Shown: in pieces, positions 27,264 through 35,756 of the stretch
Layout: the number at the start of each line of letters is the position of its first letter
How positions within the stretch are numbered: position 1 is the stretch's first letter
DNA from: Kroppenstedtia eburnea
GTDB taxonomy: Bacteria; Bacillota; Bacilli; Thermoactinomycetales; DSM-45169
Length of the DNA stretch: 64,000 nt
NCBI RefSeq assembly: GCF_013282215.1
Contig: NZ_CP048103.1
Location: 1,922,001 to 1,986,000, forward strand
Direction: 5' to 3'
The notes under the pieces: generated by a model
What the model saw: only the letters and a program-made list of their open reading frames with translations
Database searches by the model: none
What the model was told of the DNA's origin: nothing
Made by a program: the position numbers and the translations under genes

Positions 27264-28940
27264 TCACACTTCCATGATGATCGGAAGGATCATCGGACGA
27301 CGCCGGGTCTTGTCGTAAAGGAAACGACTGAGGGCATCCCGGATGCTCGTCTTGAGCGAAGCCCATTCGCTGACCCGTTCGCTTGCACATTTTTCCATCG
27401 TTTGGGTGACAATGCGGTTGGCTTCATCCAGCAGTTTTTCCGATTCGCGCACATAGACGAAGCCACGTGAGATGATATCGGGTCCGGACAGGATTTTGCC
27501 ATTGTTTTTGCTCAGGGTGACTACAACTACGAGAATGCCGTCCTGAGACAGCAATTTGCGATCGCGAAGAACGATGTTCCCCACGTCTCCGACACCTAAT
27601 CCGTCAATCAAGACATTGCCCGTCTGAACCTTGGCTCCATAACGCGCTTTGCCGCCCGAGAATTCGACAACATCTCCGTTTTCACAGATGAAGATATGTT
27701 CCGGACGGACTCCGACGGTCTCGGCGAGTTGGGAGTGAGCACGTTGCATCCGGTGCTCACCGTGAATCGGGATAAAATATTTCGGTTTGATCAGATTCAG
27801 CATGAGTTTCAAATCTTCCTGAGAGCCGTGGCCTGACACGTGGACACCATGCTGGGAGGCGCTGTATACCACATTGGCCCCGACCCGGAAGAGTTGATCC
27901 ACCGTACGGGCCACCGTTTTTTCATTTCCCGGGATCGGTGTGGCAGCCAATACCACCGTATCACCGGGGAGAATTTCAATCTTCCGATGAGAGCCGTGAG
28001 CCATCCGCGTCAAGGCAGACATGGGTTCTCCCTGGCTTCCCGTGGACATGACCGTCACTTTGTGAGCAGGGAGGCGATTGATATCGTCGGGGTCAATCAG
28101 AAGGTCGGGGGGAACACGCAGATAGCCCAGTTCCATTCCGATATTGACCACATTGACCATACTCCGTCCCACAACCGCCAGCTTCCGCTTGTGCAGATCA
28201 GCCGCGTCCACCACCTGTTGGATCCGGTGAATATTGGAAGCAAAAGTGGCTACAATCACCCGTTGTTTCGCTTTCCGAAACACCGTTTCCAAAGCCTCAC
28301 CGACATTCCGTTCCGAACCTGTAAAGCCGGGTCGTTCCGCATTGGTGCTGTCGGAAAGAAGGCACAGAACACCTTTTTTTCCAATCTCAGCCATCCGATG
28401 CATATCGGCAGCTTGACCATTGACAGGGGTCATATCAAACTTGAAGTCGCCCGTGTGAACCACCCTGCCCTCCGGTGTTTCCAGACAGATCCCGACAGCA
28501 TCGGGAATGCTGTGGTTCACCTTGAAGAACGTCGCCTGGATCGACCCCAGCTTCACTTCTGAACGGTTATTGATGATCACCCGTTTGGTCTTGTTCAGCA
28601 GATGGGCTTCACGGAGCTTGTGTTCAACCAGACCCATGGTCAGTTTGGTTCCGTACACAGGTACGTTCAGTTCTCTCAGAATATAAGGAAGGCCGCCAAT
28701 GTGATCCTCATGCCCGTGCGTCAGGAGTATACCGCGCACTTTATCGCGGTTCTCCAACAGATATGTGATGTCCGGTATCACCACATCGATCCCCAGCATC
28801 TCATCTTCCGGAAACATCAATCCGGAATCGATCACCACGATGTCGTCCCCGTACCGAATCACATACATGTTTTTCCCGATTTCGTCCAACCCACCAAGAG
28901 CAAAAATAGATAGTTTGCTTCGTGAGTTGTTTTTCGTCAA
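27264..28940 (-). CDS. Ribonuclease J
   Basis: 558 residues of the metallo-beta-lactamase/beta-CASP family. RNase J degrades and processes RNA as a 5'-3' exonuclease and endonuclease. The zinc-binding HGHEDHIGG (about residues 75-83) is intact, followed by HSIPDAVG, GDFKFD and the beta-CASP region (SDSTNAERPG), and a C-terminal domain ending RRRPMILPIIMEV. The locus between dapA and tepA is that of B. subtilis rnjB, but B. subtilis RNase J2 has a degenerate motif whereas this copy looks catalytic. The TTG start has AGGAGG 8 bases upstream. Confidence 0.9.
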   Translation of the reverse strand: MTKNNSRSKLSIFALGGLDEIGKNMYVIRYGDDIVVIDSGLMFPEDEMLGIDVVIPDITYLLENRDKVRGILLTHGHEDHIGGLPYILRELNVPVYGTKLTMGLVEHKLREAHLLNKTKRVIINNRSEVKLGSIQATFFKVNHSIPDAVGICLETPEGRVVHTGDFKFDMTPVNGQAADMHRMAEIGKKGVLCLLSDSTNAERPGFTGSERNVGEALETVFRKAKQRVIVATFASNIHRIQQVVDAADLHKRKLAVVGRSMVNVVNIGMELGYLRVPPDLLIDPDDINRLPAHKVTVMSTGSQGEPMSALTRMAHGSHRKIEILPGDTVVLAATPIPGNEKTVARTVDQLFRVGANVVYSASQHGVHVSGHGSQEDLKLMLNLIKPKYFIPIHGEHRMQRAHSQLAETVGVRPEHIFICENGDVVEFSGGKARYGAKVQTGNVLIDGLGVGDVGNIVLRDRKLLSQDGILVVVVTLSKNNGKILSGPDIISRGFVYVRESEKLLDEANRIVTQTMEKCASERVSEWASLKTSIRDALSRFLYDKTRRRPMILPIIMEV

Positions 28941-29008
28941 AAAAGTTTCCTCCTGTAATGTATTCAATTGTAGTTCACCCAAAAAAACCGCACCAAGTCA
29001 CTTAGTTG

Positions 29009-29038
29009 TATTATACACGATCTGTAAAGAAGCTTTCA
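29009..29038 (-). promoter_or_regulatory. sigma-A promoter of RNase J
   Basis: TTGAAA (29033-29038) and TATAAT (29009-29014) are 18 bases apart on the minus strand, 69 bases upstream of the start. Confidence 0.75.
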
Positions 29039-29240
29039 AGAAAGCTTCCGCAAATGACCCGGCAAAGACAAATCCAAGCTACGGCACCGGGAATTATCGA
29101 CTAAACACTTCAGTCCTATGTAGTGCATGAAATACAGTAGCTGAAATCCAACGGACCAGGGGTTGAAATGGTGGATGAAAAAATTTCAAATCGGATTCTG
29201 ATTGTCAGTTTTGTCGGAAGCTCCATCGAGTGCTTCGATT

Positions 29241-29274
29241 AAAACAGCCGGATCCCAGGGGATCCGGCTGTTGA
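29241..29274 (-). terminator. Terminator of the asd-dapG-dapA genes
   Basis: A perfect hairpin (AACAGCCGGATCC / GGATCCGGCTGTT) with TTTTAATC after it on the minus strand, directly after dapA. Confidence 0.9.
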
Positions 29275-29277
29275 ATG

Positions 29278-30162
29278 TCAAGACAGTTTGTTCATCCGTC
29301 GGAGAAGCGAATGCATGTGGTCTTTTTCAGACGGATGGAGCGGGACGATCGGCAGACGAACTGAATCACCGCAGACCTTCATCAACGACAGGGCATACTT
29401 CAACGGTGCCGGGCTGGAAGTCATGAAGAGCCCCTGGATCAAGGGGATGAGGCGGCGCTGTATCTGGCCTGCCTGATCCACGCTCCCCCTGAGGAAGGAA
29501 TCCACCATCTCCTTCATCTCTTCCCCGGCCACGTGGCTGGCCACACTCACAACTCCGACTGCCCCTGCTGAGAGATACGGAACCGTCAGCTCATCCATCC
29601 CGCTGTATACAGCAACATCCTCCCGCTTCCGTTCCACCAGTTCCATCACCTGGACCAAATCACCGCTGGACTCCTTGATCGAGGTGATGTTTGCCACATC
29701 ACGGGTCAGGCGGACCATGGTATCCACACTCATATTGACCGCACTCCGACCGGGAATGTTATACAACATGACCGGGAGTGAGGTGGATTGGGCCACCGTT
29801 TTGAAATGTTGGTACAACCCTTCCTGCGTCGGTTTGTTATAGTACGGGACCACCAGCATCACGCCGTCGGCTCCCGTTTCTTCCGCCTCCCGGGTCAATT
29901 GAACCGAGGAAGCGGTATCGTTGCTGCCGGAACCGGCAATCACCCTTGCACGTCCGTCCGCTTGCCGGACCACATGCCGGATCAGCTCCAGCTTCTCCCC
30001 GTGAGTCAATGTGGGTGATTCCCCCGTCGTCCCTGCAACGACAATAGAGTCGGTGCCGGTTCCGATCAGGTGTTCCACGACGGCATCGACACTTGGCCAA
30101 TCAATGGCCCCGCTGTCCGTCATGGGAGTGATCATAGCAGTCAGAAGTCTGCCAAATTCCAC
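29278..30162 (-). CDS. dapA: 4-hydroxy-tetrahydrodipicolinate synthase
   Basis: About 294 residues of a TIM-barrel enzyme that condenses pyruvate with aspartate semialdehyde. Its product leads to diaminopimelate, lysine and, through DpaA/DpaB, spore dipicolinate. Visible motifs are AGTTGESPTLTHGEKLELI (about residue 45), the catalytic tyrosine in PYYNKPTQEGLYQHF, YNIPGRS, and the Schiff-base lysine in SIKESSGD near 163. A GTG start is preferred because it gives the standard MEFGRLLTAM N terminus with GGGGG upstream; an ATG three codons earlier is possible. It follows dapG in the classical order. Confidence 0.95.
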   Translation of the reverse strand: MEFGRLLTAMITPMTDSGAIDWPSVDAVVEHLIGTGTDSIVVAGTTGESPTLTHGEKLELIRHVVRQADGRARVIAGSGSNDTASSVQLTREAEETGADGVMLVVPYYNKPTQEGLYQHFKTVAQSTSLPVMLYNIPGRSAVNMSVDTMVRLTRDVANITSIKESSGDLVQVMELVERKREDVAVYSGMDELTVPYLSAGAVGVVSVASHVAGEEMKEMVDSFLRGSVDQAGQIQRRLIPLIQGLFMTSSPAPLKYALSLMKVCGDSVRLPIVPLHPSEKDHMHSLLRRMNKLS

Positions 30163-30222
30163 GGTGTCCATCCCCCTAAATCCCGATCTGATCATGATGT
30201 AATTTTGTAAACGCGCCCTTTA

Positions 30223-31455
30223 TCATGAGGTCATATGAACATTATGAAGCTCAAATTTCCGATGCAGGGAGCGAATCGCCTGGACCATGTCCTCTCCCGG
30301 AACCAGCACCCAGATCGTGGTGTGGGAATCAGCGGATTGGAGGATTTGGATATCCTCTTGAGTCAAAGCTTCCGCAATCCGGGACATCACCCCCGGCACA
30401 CCGGCGATACCCGCACCCACCACTGAAACCTTGGCACAGTGACGCACCAGTTCCGGTTCCAGCTCCAGAGAGAGCAAAATCTCCTCCACCCGGTCCGCCA
30501 CCTGATCATAGACCGTATAGGCCACCCCGCTGGGATTGATATTGATAAAATCCACACTGATTCCGTTCTCGGCCATCGCCTTGAACACCTTTAACTGAAG
30601 ATCGTACTGGCCTTCTTTGGCAGGTACCTTCACCTGCGTCACCCGGGGCATATGTGTGATCCCGGTGATGAGACGGTCGTGAAACTCCCCGCCCGGTTGA
30701 TCCCGATGGTGGGTGCTGGATACCAATGTTCCCGGATGATCGCTCATGGTGGAGCGCACCCGGATGGGAACATTGGTCTGCATGGCCAGTTCCACGGCCC
30801 GGGGGTGAATCACCTTGGCGCCCTGGAAGGCGAGGTTGCAGATTTCAGAGTAGGTGACTGTATCCAGAGGAGCTGCATCTTCCACAATCCGGGGATCGGC
30901 TGTCATAATGCCTTCCACATCCGTAAATATATCCACCGTATCCGCCTTCAGAGCAACGCCCAATGCTGTCGCCGTCGTGTCGCTCCCGCCCCGACCCAAT
31001 GTGGTGATCTCTCCATCGATGGTTTTTCCCTGAAAACCGGCCAGGATCACCACCCGATCCTGTTCCAGCTCTTCTTGCACCCGGGTCGGATTCACCGTGA
31101 GAATCTGAGCGTTGTTGTATTGATCGTTGGTGATGATTCCCGCCTGGCCACCGGTTAATACCGTGTTGGCAATCCCTTCCCGGTTTAAAATACCGGACAA
31201 GGTTGACGCGGAGATAATCTCCCCGCAGGAAAGCAACAGATCCTGTTCACGTGGCGACAAAGGATCCCCATTCTCCGAAACCCACTCCAAAAATGTATCC
31301 GTGGCATAGGGATCTCCCTTGCGTCCCATCGCCGAAACCACCACGACCACCCTGCAATCCTCATCCAGAGCTTGCCGGATATGATGGATCACCCGGCTCC
31401 GGCGTTCCGGGGTTGCCACGGAGGTACCTCCGAATTTCTGTACACGGATTCTCAT
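30223..31455 (-). CDS. dapG: Aspartokinase (DapG type)
   Basis: A 410-residue enzyme that phosphorylates aspartate, the first step of the aspartate family. The kinase domain starts VQKFGGTSVATPERR. FTDVEGIMTADPRIV marks its nucleotide region (about 180). Two ACT domains follow from about residue 265 (QYDLQLKVFKAMAENGISVD; VSVVGAGIAGVPGVMSRIA). DapG is the meso-DAP-sensitive isozyme that serves wall and spore precursors in B. subtilis. The position between asd and dapA supports this isozyme. AAGGGA precedes the ATG. No lysine riboswitch was recognised, as expected for DapG. Confidence 0.95.
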   Translation of the reverse strand: MRIRVQKFGGTSVATPERRSRVIHHIRQALDEDCRVVVVVSAMGRKGDPYATDTFLEWVSENGDPLSPREQDLLLSCGEIISASTLSGILNREGIANTVLTGGQAGIITNDQYNNAQILTVNPTRVQEELEQDRVVILAGFQGKTIDGEITTLGRGGSDTTATALGVALKADTVDIFTDVEGIMTADPRIVEDAAPLDTVTYSEICNLAFQGAKVIHPRAVELAMQTNVPIRVRSTMSDHPGTLVSSTHHRDQPGGEFHDRLITGITHMPRVTQVKVPAKEGQYDLQLKVFKAMAENGISVDFININPSGVAYTVYDQVADRVEEILLSLELEPELVRHCAKVSVVGAGIAGVPGVMSRIAEALTQEDIQILQSADSHTTIWVLVPGEDMVQAIRSLHRKFELHNVHMTS

Positions 31456-31479
31456 GAGACAATCCCTTCTTCATTTGGA

Positions 31480-32505
31480 TCAAACCAGATGTTCTGCGAT
31501 TTGAACGGCGTTGGTTGCGGCACCTTTCAGAAGGTTGTCGGCCACCACCCAAAAATTGAGACCCCTCGGATGGACTGTGTCTTTCCGAACCCGACCTACA
31601 AAAACTTCATCCCGACCGGCTGCCTCCAGAGGCATCGGATAAACTTGGCGATGAAGATCGTCCTGCAGGATGATTCCCTCGGTCTGTTGAAACGCCTCAC
31701 GCACTTCCTCCAGTTGGAAATCCCGCTCCAACTCCACGTAGACGGATTCACTGTGGCCGCGGGAGACCGGCACGCGGACGCAAGTGGCCGTCACTCCGAT
31801 GGAGTCGTCGCCGAAGATCTTCTTTGTTTCCCGGACCATCTTCATCTCTTCCAGGGTGAAACCGTTCTCCTCGGCCACATCACATTGCGGGATGGCGTTG
31901 AAGGCGATCTGATAATGCCGCGGCAGTTTGCCCACAGGCATAATCTCTTTCACCGCTTCCTTCCCTTCCAGTGCAGACCGGGACTGCTCCCACAATTCCT
32001 CCATCGCGGCCGCCCCGGAGCCGGAGACTGCCTGGTAAGTGGACACAATCACCCGGTCCAACCCGAACCGGTCATAAAGGGGCTTCAGAGCCACGACCAT
32101 CTGAATCGTCGAACAGTTGGGGTTGGCGATAATTCCTTGATGATTGCCAATCTCAGCCGCATTCACTTCCGGGACAATCAGGGGGACCTTCGGATCCATC
32201 CGGAATGCATTGGTGTTGTCAACAACAACGGCCCCCCGTTTCACGGCTTCGGGAGCAAAAGCTTCACTCACACTCCCACCCGCGCTGAACAGAGCGATGT
32301 CCACCCCTTTGAAGGCCTCGGGAGATGCCTGTTGCACCTCCACTTCCTCTCCCTTGAAGCGGACCTTTTTGCCGGCGGATCGACTGGATGCAAGCAAGCG
32401 GAGTTCTTTCACAGGAAAGGAACGTCTCTCCAGGTTCCTCAGGATCTGTTCTCCGACAGCACCTGTCGCTCCCAGAACAGCCACAGTTGCTTCCTTTGAC
32501 GGCAT
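31480..32505 (-). CDS. asd: Aspartate-semialdehyde dehydrogenase
   Basis: 341 residues. It reduces aspartyl phosphate to aspartate semialdehyde with NADPH. The nucleotide loop is VLGATGAVGEQ near the N terminus. The catalytic cysteine sits in IANPNCSTIQ near residue 130, followed by STYQAVSGSGAAAMEEL. The basic/histidine site lies in the RVPVSRGHSESVYVE segment near 245. The ATG has GGGGGG about 10 bases upstream. The upstream 104 bases separate it from dpaB and contain no clear promoter. Confidence 0.96.
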   Translation of the reverse strand: MPSKEATVAVLGATGAVGEQILRNLERRSFPVKELRLLASSRSAGKKVRFKGEEVEVQQASPEAFKGVDIALFSAGGSVSEAFAPEAVKRGAVVVDNTNAFRMDPKVPLIVPEVNAAEIGNHQGIIANPNCSTIQMVVALKPLYDRFGLDRVIVSTYQAVSGSGAAAMEELWEQSRSALEGKEAVKEIMPVGKLPRHYQIAFNAIPQCDVAEENGFTLEEMKMVRETKKIFGDDSIGVTATCVRVPVSRGHSESVYVELERDFQLEEVREAFQQTEGIILQDDLHRQVYPMPLEAAGRDEVFVGRVRKDTVHPRGLNFWVVADNLLKGAATNAVQIAEHLV

Positions 32506-32609
32506 AGAATATAATCCCCCTCATTTTCCTCAGCCAGATATCATGGGACCCTCTCCGGTGATGGGATCAGGCCGACGCATGACTCTGACATACTATCAAT
32601 CCCTATCTA

Positions 32610-33212
32610 TTATGAGGTTAAATCCCGGTATTTTTCAACTATCAATGGTTGGATTTGATACCCCGCCATAGCCGCCTCAATCGTCTCCGGAATCCATTCC
32701 ATCCGGGCCACCAGGGAGTTCGGTTTCTGTTCGGGGGCATCCTGGCCGAAGGGGACAAAATAGATATGTTTCGCCGGCAACAGACGGGCCAGGTTGGCTG
32801 CATTGAGCCCCAGGGCATCATTGGTGGAGATGGCGAGAACCACCGGACGCCGGTTTCTCATCTGTGCCTTGGCCGCCATCAAAACCGGACCGTCCGTCAA
32901 GGCATTGGCCAACCGGGCCATGCTGTTACCAGTGCAGGGGGCAATCAACATGCAATCGAGCAGTTTTTTGGGACCGACCGGTTCCGCCTCCGGAACCGTG
33001 GTGATCATCTTCTCATCGGTGATCTCCCTGATTTTGTCCAGCCATTCCCGGGCTTCGCCGAACTTGCTGTCCACACTTTGAACCGTATGTGAAAGAATCG
33101 GGATCACCCGTGCGCCCAGATCCACCAGGCGTTTCATTTGAGGCAGCACTTCATCATGGGTGCAGTGGGAACCGGTCATTCCAAATCCAATCGTTTTTCC
33201 CGAGAGATTCAT
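32610..33212 (-). CDS. dpaB: Dipicolinate synthase subunit B
   Basis: A 200-residue flavoprotein-like subunit that with DpaA makes dipicolinate from the DapA product in the mother cell for loading into the spore. The N terminus (TIGFGMTGSHCTHDEVLPQM) and the APCTGNSMARLANALTDGPV segment near 90 are typical of the SpoVFB/flavoprotein family. GAGGAGGGATG lies upstream of the ATG. It follows dpaA by 6 bases. Confidence 0.95.
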   Translation of the reverse strand: MNLSGKTIGFGMTGSHCTHDEVLPQMKRLVDLGARVIPILSHTVQSVDSKFGEAREWLDKIREITDEKMITTVPEAEPVGPKKLLDCMLIAPCTGNSMARLANALTDGPVLMAAKAQMRNRRPVVLAISTNDALGLNAANLARLLPAKHIYFVPFGQDAPEQKPNSLVARMEWIPETIEAAMAGYQIQPLIVEKYRDLTS

Positions 33213-33218
33213 TCTGCG

Positions 33219-34109
33219 TCATCCCTCCTCACCGACTGCTCCCGCCATCAGACGGGTGATGGTCCGGGCCAAAATCCTGCCCGCTGTCTTGGAAGCGACA
33301 ATTCCCGGCAGACTGGGGGCCAGCATCGCTTTAATCCCCCGTTTTTCCGCAAAGGTAAAATCGGTTCCCCCCGGCTTGGAAGCCAAATCGATAATCACAC
33401 AGGAGTAGGACATCCGATTCAGCACCTTCTCAGTCACCAACTGGGCGGGTACCGTGTTGAACAGCAGGTCCAAGTCCCCCACTTGGTCCGGAAGATCTTT
33501 CATCAGGAAAGGGGAGAGTCCCATCTCCTCCGCCCGGGCAACCTGATCCGGACTCCGGACCCCCACCTTCACCCGGGCCCCGAGGGCATGCAACGTCCGG
33601 CAGAGTGTCATCCCCACTCTTCCCAGACCCAGGACGGCGCAGGTGGAACCGTGAATGGTGATGTTGGTGTTTTGAATCGCCAACATCAAAGCCCCCTCCA
33701 CAGTGGGAATGGAGTTGTAGATGGCTACATCATCCCGCGTCAGCAATTCCACCAGACGTATGGAATACTTCTCACAAAGGTTTTTCAGATAGGGTTTGGC
33801 CATCCCCGCGAATACAATGGCGTGGTCCGGCAATGCGGATATATGCTCTTCTGCCAAAACGATTCGCCTCTGGGTGAAAATACTGTCCACCAACCCGTGA
33901 TCATCGGTGCCCACGATGGGCAAGATCATCAAATCCACCGATGCGGCGAAATGAGTGGTCAGCTCGCGGTGGACGGCACCGCTGAATGGGCTTTGCAGAT
34001 TGTCAAATCCGATCAGGCTGACTTTCGCATTCCCTTCGATGCAGCTTTTGATCACTTCCAATTGCCTGGCATCTCCACCGACGAATGCGATGTGTTTCCC
34101 GGTCAACAT
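33219..34109 (-). CDS. dpaA: Dipicolinate synthase subunit A
   Basis: A 296-residue NAD(P)-binding subunit of dipicolinate synthase. The N terminus MLTGKHIAFVGGDARQLEVI is nearly that of B. subtilis SpoVFA. The Rossmann loop is VLGLGRVGM near residue 155, followed by IDLASKPGGTDF and LAPSLPGIVASKTAG. The ATG start matches the family; it is only just 3' of AGGGGAG, so the TTG one codon later is a possible alternative. Expression is expected in the mother cell under sigma-K, and a matching promoter-like sequence lies about 80 bases upstream. Confidence 0.95.
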   Translation of the reverse strand: MLTGKHIAFVGGDARQLEVIKSCIEGNAKVSLIGFDNLQSPFSGAVHRELTTHFAASVDLMILPIVGTDDHGLVDSIFTQRRIVLAEEHISALPDHAIVFAGMAKPYLKNLCEKYSIRLVELLTRDDVAIYNSIPTVEGALMLAIQNTNITIHGSTCAVLGLGRVGMTLCRTLHALGARVKVGVRSPDQVARAEEMGLSPFLMKDLPDQVGDLDLLFNTVPAQLVTEKVLNRMSYSCVIIDLASKPGGTDFTFAEKRGIKAMLAPSLPGIVASKTAGRILARTITRLMAGAVGEEG

Positions 34110-34185
34110 CTCCCCTGTAGACCCCTTTCCCGGGGGAGCACCCCTTGAAGGCGGGGACCCCCTCACTGAGACGTCTCCGCTTTTG

Positions 34186-34213
34186 CATCATATGAGAGGA
34201 GAGCAGCCACGGT
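34186..34213 (-). promoter_or_regulatory. Candidate sigma-K promoter of dpaAB
   Basis: CATATGATG (34186-34194, minus strand) resembles the sigma-K -10 CATAnnnTA with one mismatch. An AC dinucleotide (34212-34213) lies 17 bases upstream of the CATA, the usual sigma-K -35 spacing. Confidence 0.45.
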
Positions 34214-34236
34214 GACCGGAACTCAGCCTGTTCACA

Positions 34237-34266
34237 CGAAAAAGCCGGGCGCAGGATCCGCCCGGT
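34237..34266 (-). terminator. Terminator upstream of dpaA
   Basis: The minus-strand hairpin CCGGGCG-gatcctg-CGCCCGG followed by CTTTTTCG ends transcripts coming from ymxH and the repeat region. Confidence 0.8.
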
Positions 34267-34279
34267 TCCCCATGTACTG

Positions 34280-34359
34280 TAGGCGTTGTGAGGTTTCCCA
34301 TGGAGTCCTATCGGCTCTGGAAGCGTTGTGAAAAAGCCGTTCATACCCATAGGGTACAA
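34280..34359. repeat. Degenerate fragment(s) of the TA-flanked repeat
   Basis: Bases 34317-34359 match the reverse complement of the right end of the long copy at 49883-50109 (shared GCGTTGTGAAAAAGCCG and CATACCCA). Another terminus-like TAGGCGTTGTGAG lies at 34280-34292. Confidence 0.7.
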
Positions 34360-34420
34360 AGGATCTCCGCCGGTCACACAGGCCTCCCCTTCCCTTTACA
34401 TTGAATTACCAGACACACCC

Positions 34421-34556
34421 TAAAAGCGTTGTGATTTAGTGCATTCTTGGACGGTCGGGATTGGGTTTCACATTTCGTTCCGTTGTTCTTACGAGCCAAA
34501 GTCACTCCATGTGAAACCCAACCCTCCCTGTGAATAGCTTTTTCACAACGCTTCTA
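34421..34556. repeat. TA-flanked inverted-repeat element, complete copy A
   Basis: A 136-bp element whose ends are inverted (TAAAAGCGTTGTGA ... TCACAACGCTTCTA). Inside is a second inverted pair, TTGGGTTTCACAT / ATGTGAAACCCAA, around a conserved core (CCGTTGTTCTT, CGAGCCAAAGTCA). It encodes no protein. The right edge forms the TAG stop of ymxH. Related copies are at 49883-50109 and 62956-63090. Confidence 0.88.
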
Positions 34557-34796
34557 ATAGGAACGCCCTCCTCCTTCCACGATCACCATCTCGGGACCGA
34601 TCTTCCGGATATTACCCCATGCGATCTCCCGTGTCCCCTGCTTTTTCCCAAACCAGGAACTCCCCACGGGTAACAGCAGGGAACGGATCTCCCCAGTCCG
34701 GGGATCGATCACCAGGTCGGCCTGGCCCACAGAACCGATCCGTTCGCCCCCCGCCACATCGATCAATTCTTTTTCCGCAAATTCACTGAAGCGCAT
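34554..34796 (-). CDS. ymxH: YlmC/YmxH family PRC-barrel protein
   Basis: An 80-residue small sporulation-associated protein of the YlmC/YmxH family. It begins MRFSEFAEKELIDVAGGERI and includes VIDPRTGEIRSLLLP, then EIAWGNIRKIGPEMVIVE, the PRC-barrel pattern. GGGGGG precedes the ATG. The TAG stop codon coincides with the terminal bases of a mobile-looking repeat. In B. subtilis ymxH lies next to spoVFA, as here. Confidence 0.9.
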   Translation of the reverse strand: MRFSEFAEKELIDVAGGERIGSVGQADLVIDPRTGEIRSLLLPVGSSWFGKKQGTREIAWGNIRKIGPEMVIVEGGGRSY

Positions 34797-34917
34797 CCAG
34801 ATCCCCCCTGCTGCAGTCTATCGATCAGGAACCGGACTTATGACAACCTCCCAAGGAACAAACGTTTCCTTTCGGGAGGAAATCTGCGTAAGGTTGGCGA
34901 AGAGAGTATTAACGGAA

Positions 34918-34966
34918 GGTCATGTGAAACCCAATCCCGACCGTCCAAGAATGCACAAATTCACCA
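34918..34966. repeat. Half copy of the TA-flanked repeat
   Basis: About 49 bases match the reverse complement of the left half of copy A (shared ATGTGAAACCCAATCCCGAC and CCAAGAATGCAC). It lies in the 5' region of the phosphoesterase gene. Confidence 0.75.
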
Positions 34967-34996
34967 TTTCAGGAGCAACCCACAGGAGGTGGGGCA

Positions 34997-35749
34997 ATAA
35001 TCATACGGATCGCTGCAATCTCGGACATTCACGGAAACGGAGTCGCATTTGAAGCCGTCTGGAATGACTTGCGAACCACGAGTCCCGACCTGATCTTCTC
35101 CCTCGGCGATGTGGTGCAGAGAGGACCCCAGCCGAAAGAGTGTTTGGACATGCTGAAAGCGTTGAGCCCCTCGGTCATGCTCCGGGGAAACCATGAACAC
35201 CTGCTCACCCGTTTTCCCCAACCGGGACAAAAACCGGGCTCCTTCAAGGAAAAACTGGCCTACCGTTCGATCCGATATGACAAGCGTTGGCTATCCTCTG
35301 AAGAACTGCAGTGGCTGGCCAACCTTCCTCTCACCCGCAAACCGGTACTGGAGGGCATACAAATTGAATGTTTCCACGCCACTCCTGACTCTCTCACCGA
35401 TGTCGTATGGCCATGGGCCTCCATGGAAGAGCTGGACACCATGCGCTCCTGTAACCGAACTCATCTGGTCATGTACGGTCATGTCCATCATGCCTTCATC
35501 AGGCAGGCCCGGGACTTCACCGTGGTCAATACGGGCAGTGTCGGTTTGCCCTTCGACGGGGATCCGAGAGCCAGTTATGCTTTGATTGACCTCCATGGAA
35601 AGGATGCTTCCGTCCAGCTCCGACGAGTTGATTACGACCGGGAAAAAGCGATCCAAATCGCCGTGGACCGCTCCATGCCCGATGTGGAGCTGTTCGCGGA
35701 AGGGCTGCGCACCGCCCGTTATCCCTATTTCCAAAAGGTGAAGAGGTAA
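34997..35749 (+). CDS. Calcineurin-like metallophosphoesterase with non-standard start
   Basis: About 250 residues on the plus strand. Metal-binding motifs are complete: AAISDIHGN at the N terminus, SLGDVVQRGPQ, LRGNHEH, and YGHVHHAF followed by VNTGSVGLP. The family (YfcE/MJ0936-like) acts on small phosphodiesters or nucleotides. No ATG, GTG or TTG lies in frame before DxHGN. The first is a TTG at 35069, which would delete that motif. A good ribosome site (AGGAGGT, 34984-34990) points to ATA at 34997 or 35003. The start is therefore unusual, or the gene is mutated. The local repeat fragment (34918-34966) is part of its leader. Confidence 0.75.
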   Translation: MIIRIAAISDIHGNGVAFEAVWNDLRTTSPDLIFSLGDVVQRGPQPKECLDMLKALSPSVMLRGNHEHLLTRFPQPGQKPGSFKEKLAYRSIRYDKRWLSSEELQWLANLPLTRKPVLEGIQIECFHATPDSLTDVVWPWASMEELDTMRSCNRTHLVMYGHVHHAFIRQARDFTVVNTGSVGLPFDGDPRASYALIDLHGKDASVQLRRVDYDREKAIQIAVDRSMPDVELFAEGLRTARYPYFQKVKR

Positions 35750-35756
35750 CAAATGA

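Larger units (their letters stand above)
28941..29277. other. Intergenic region RNase J / dapA
   Basis: 337 bases holding the RNase J promoter (29009-29038), the dapA terminator (29241-29274) and about 200 bases of AT-rich sequence with no recognised element. Confidence 0.7.
34110..34553. other. Intergenic region dpaA / ymxH with repeat copies
   Basis: 444 bases without a gene. From right to left they contain a complete TA-flanked repeat (34421-34556, which reaches into the ymxH stop codon), a degenerate inverted fragment (34280-34359), a terminator (34237-34266) and a candidate sigma-K promoter for dpaA (34186-34213). Confidence 0.8.

Noticed and set aside
31456-32609. Lysine riboswitch upstream of asd/dapG
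   Set aside because: The asd upstream region is only about 100 bases and shows no L-box motifs; DapG-type genes are normally not under this riboswitch.
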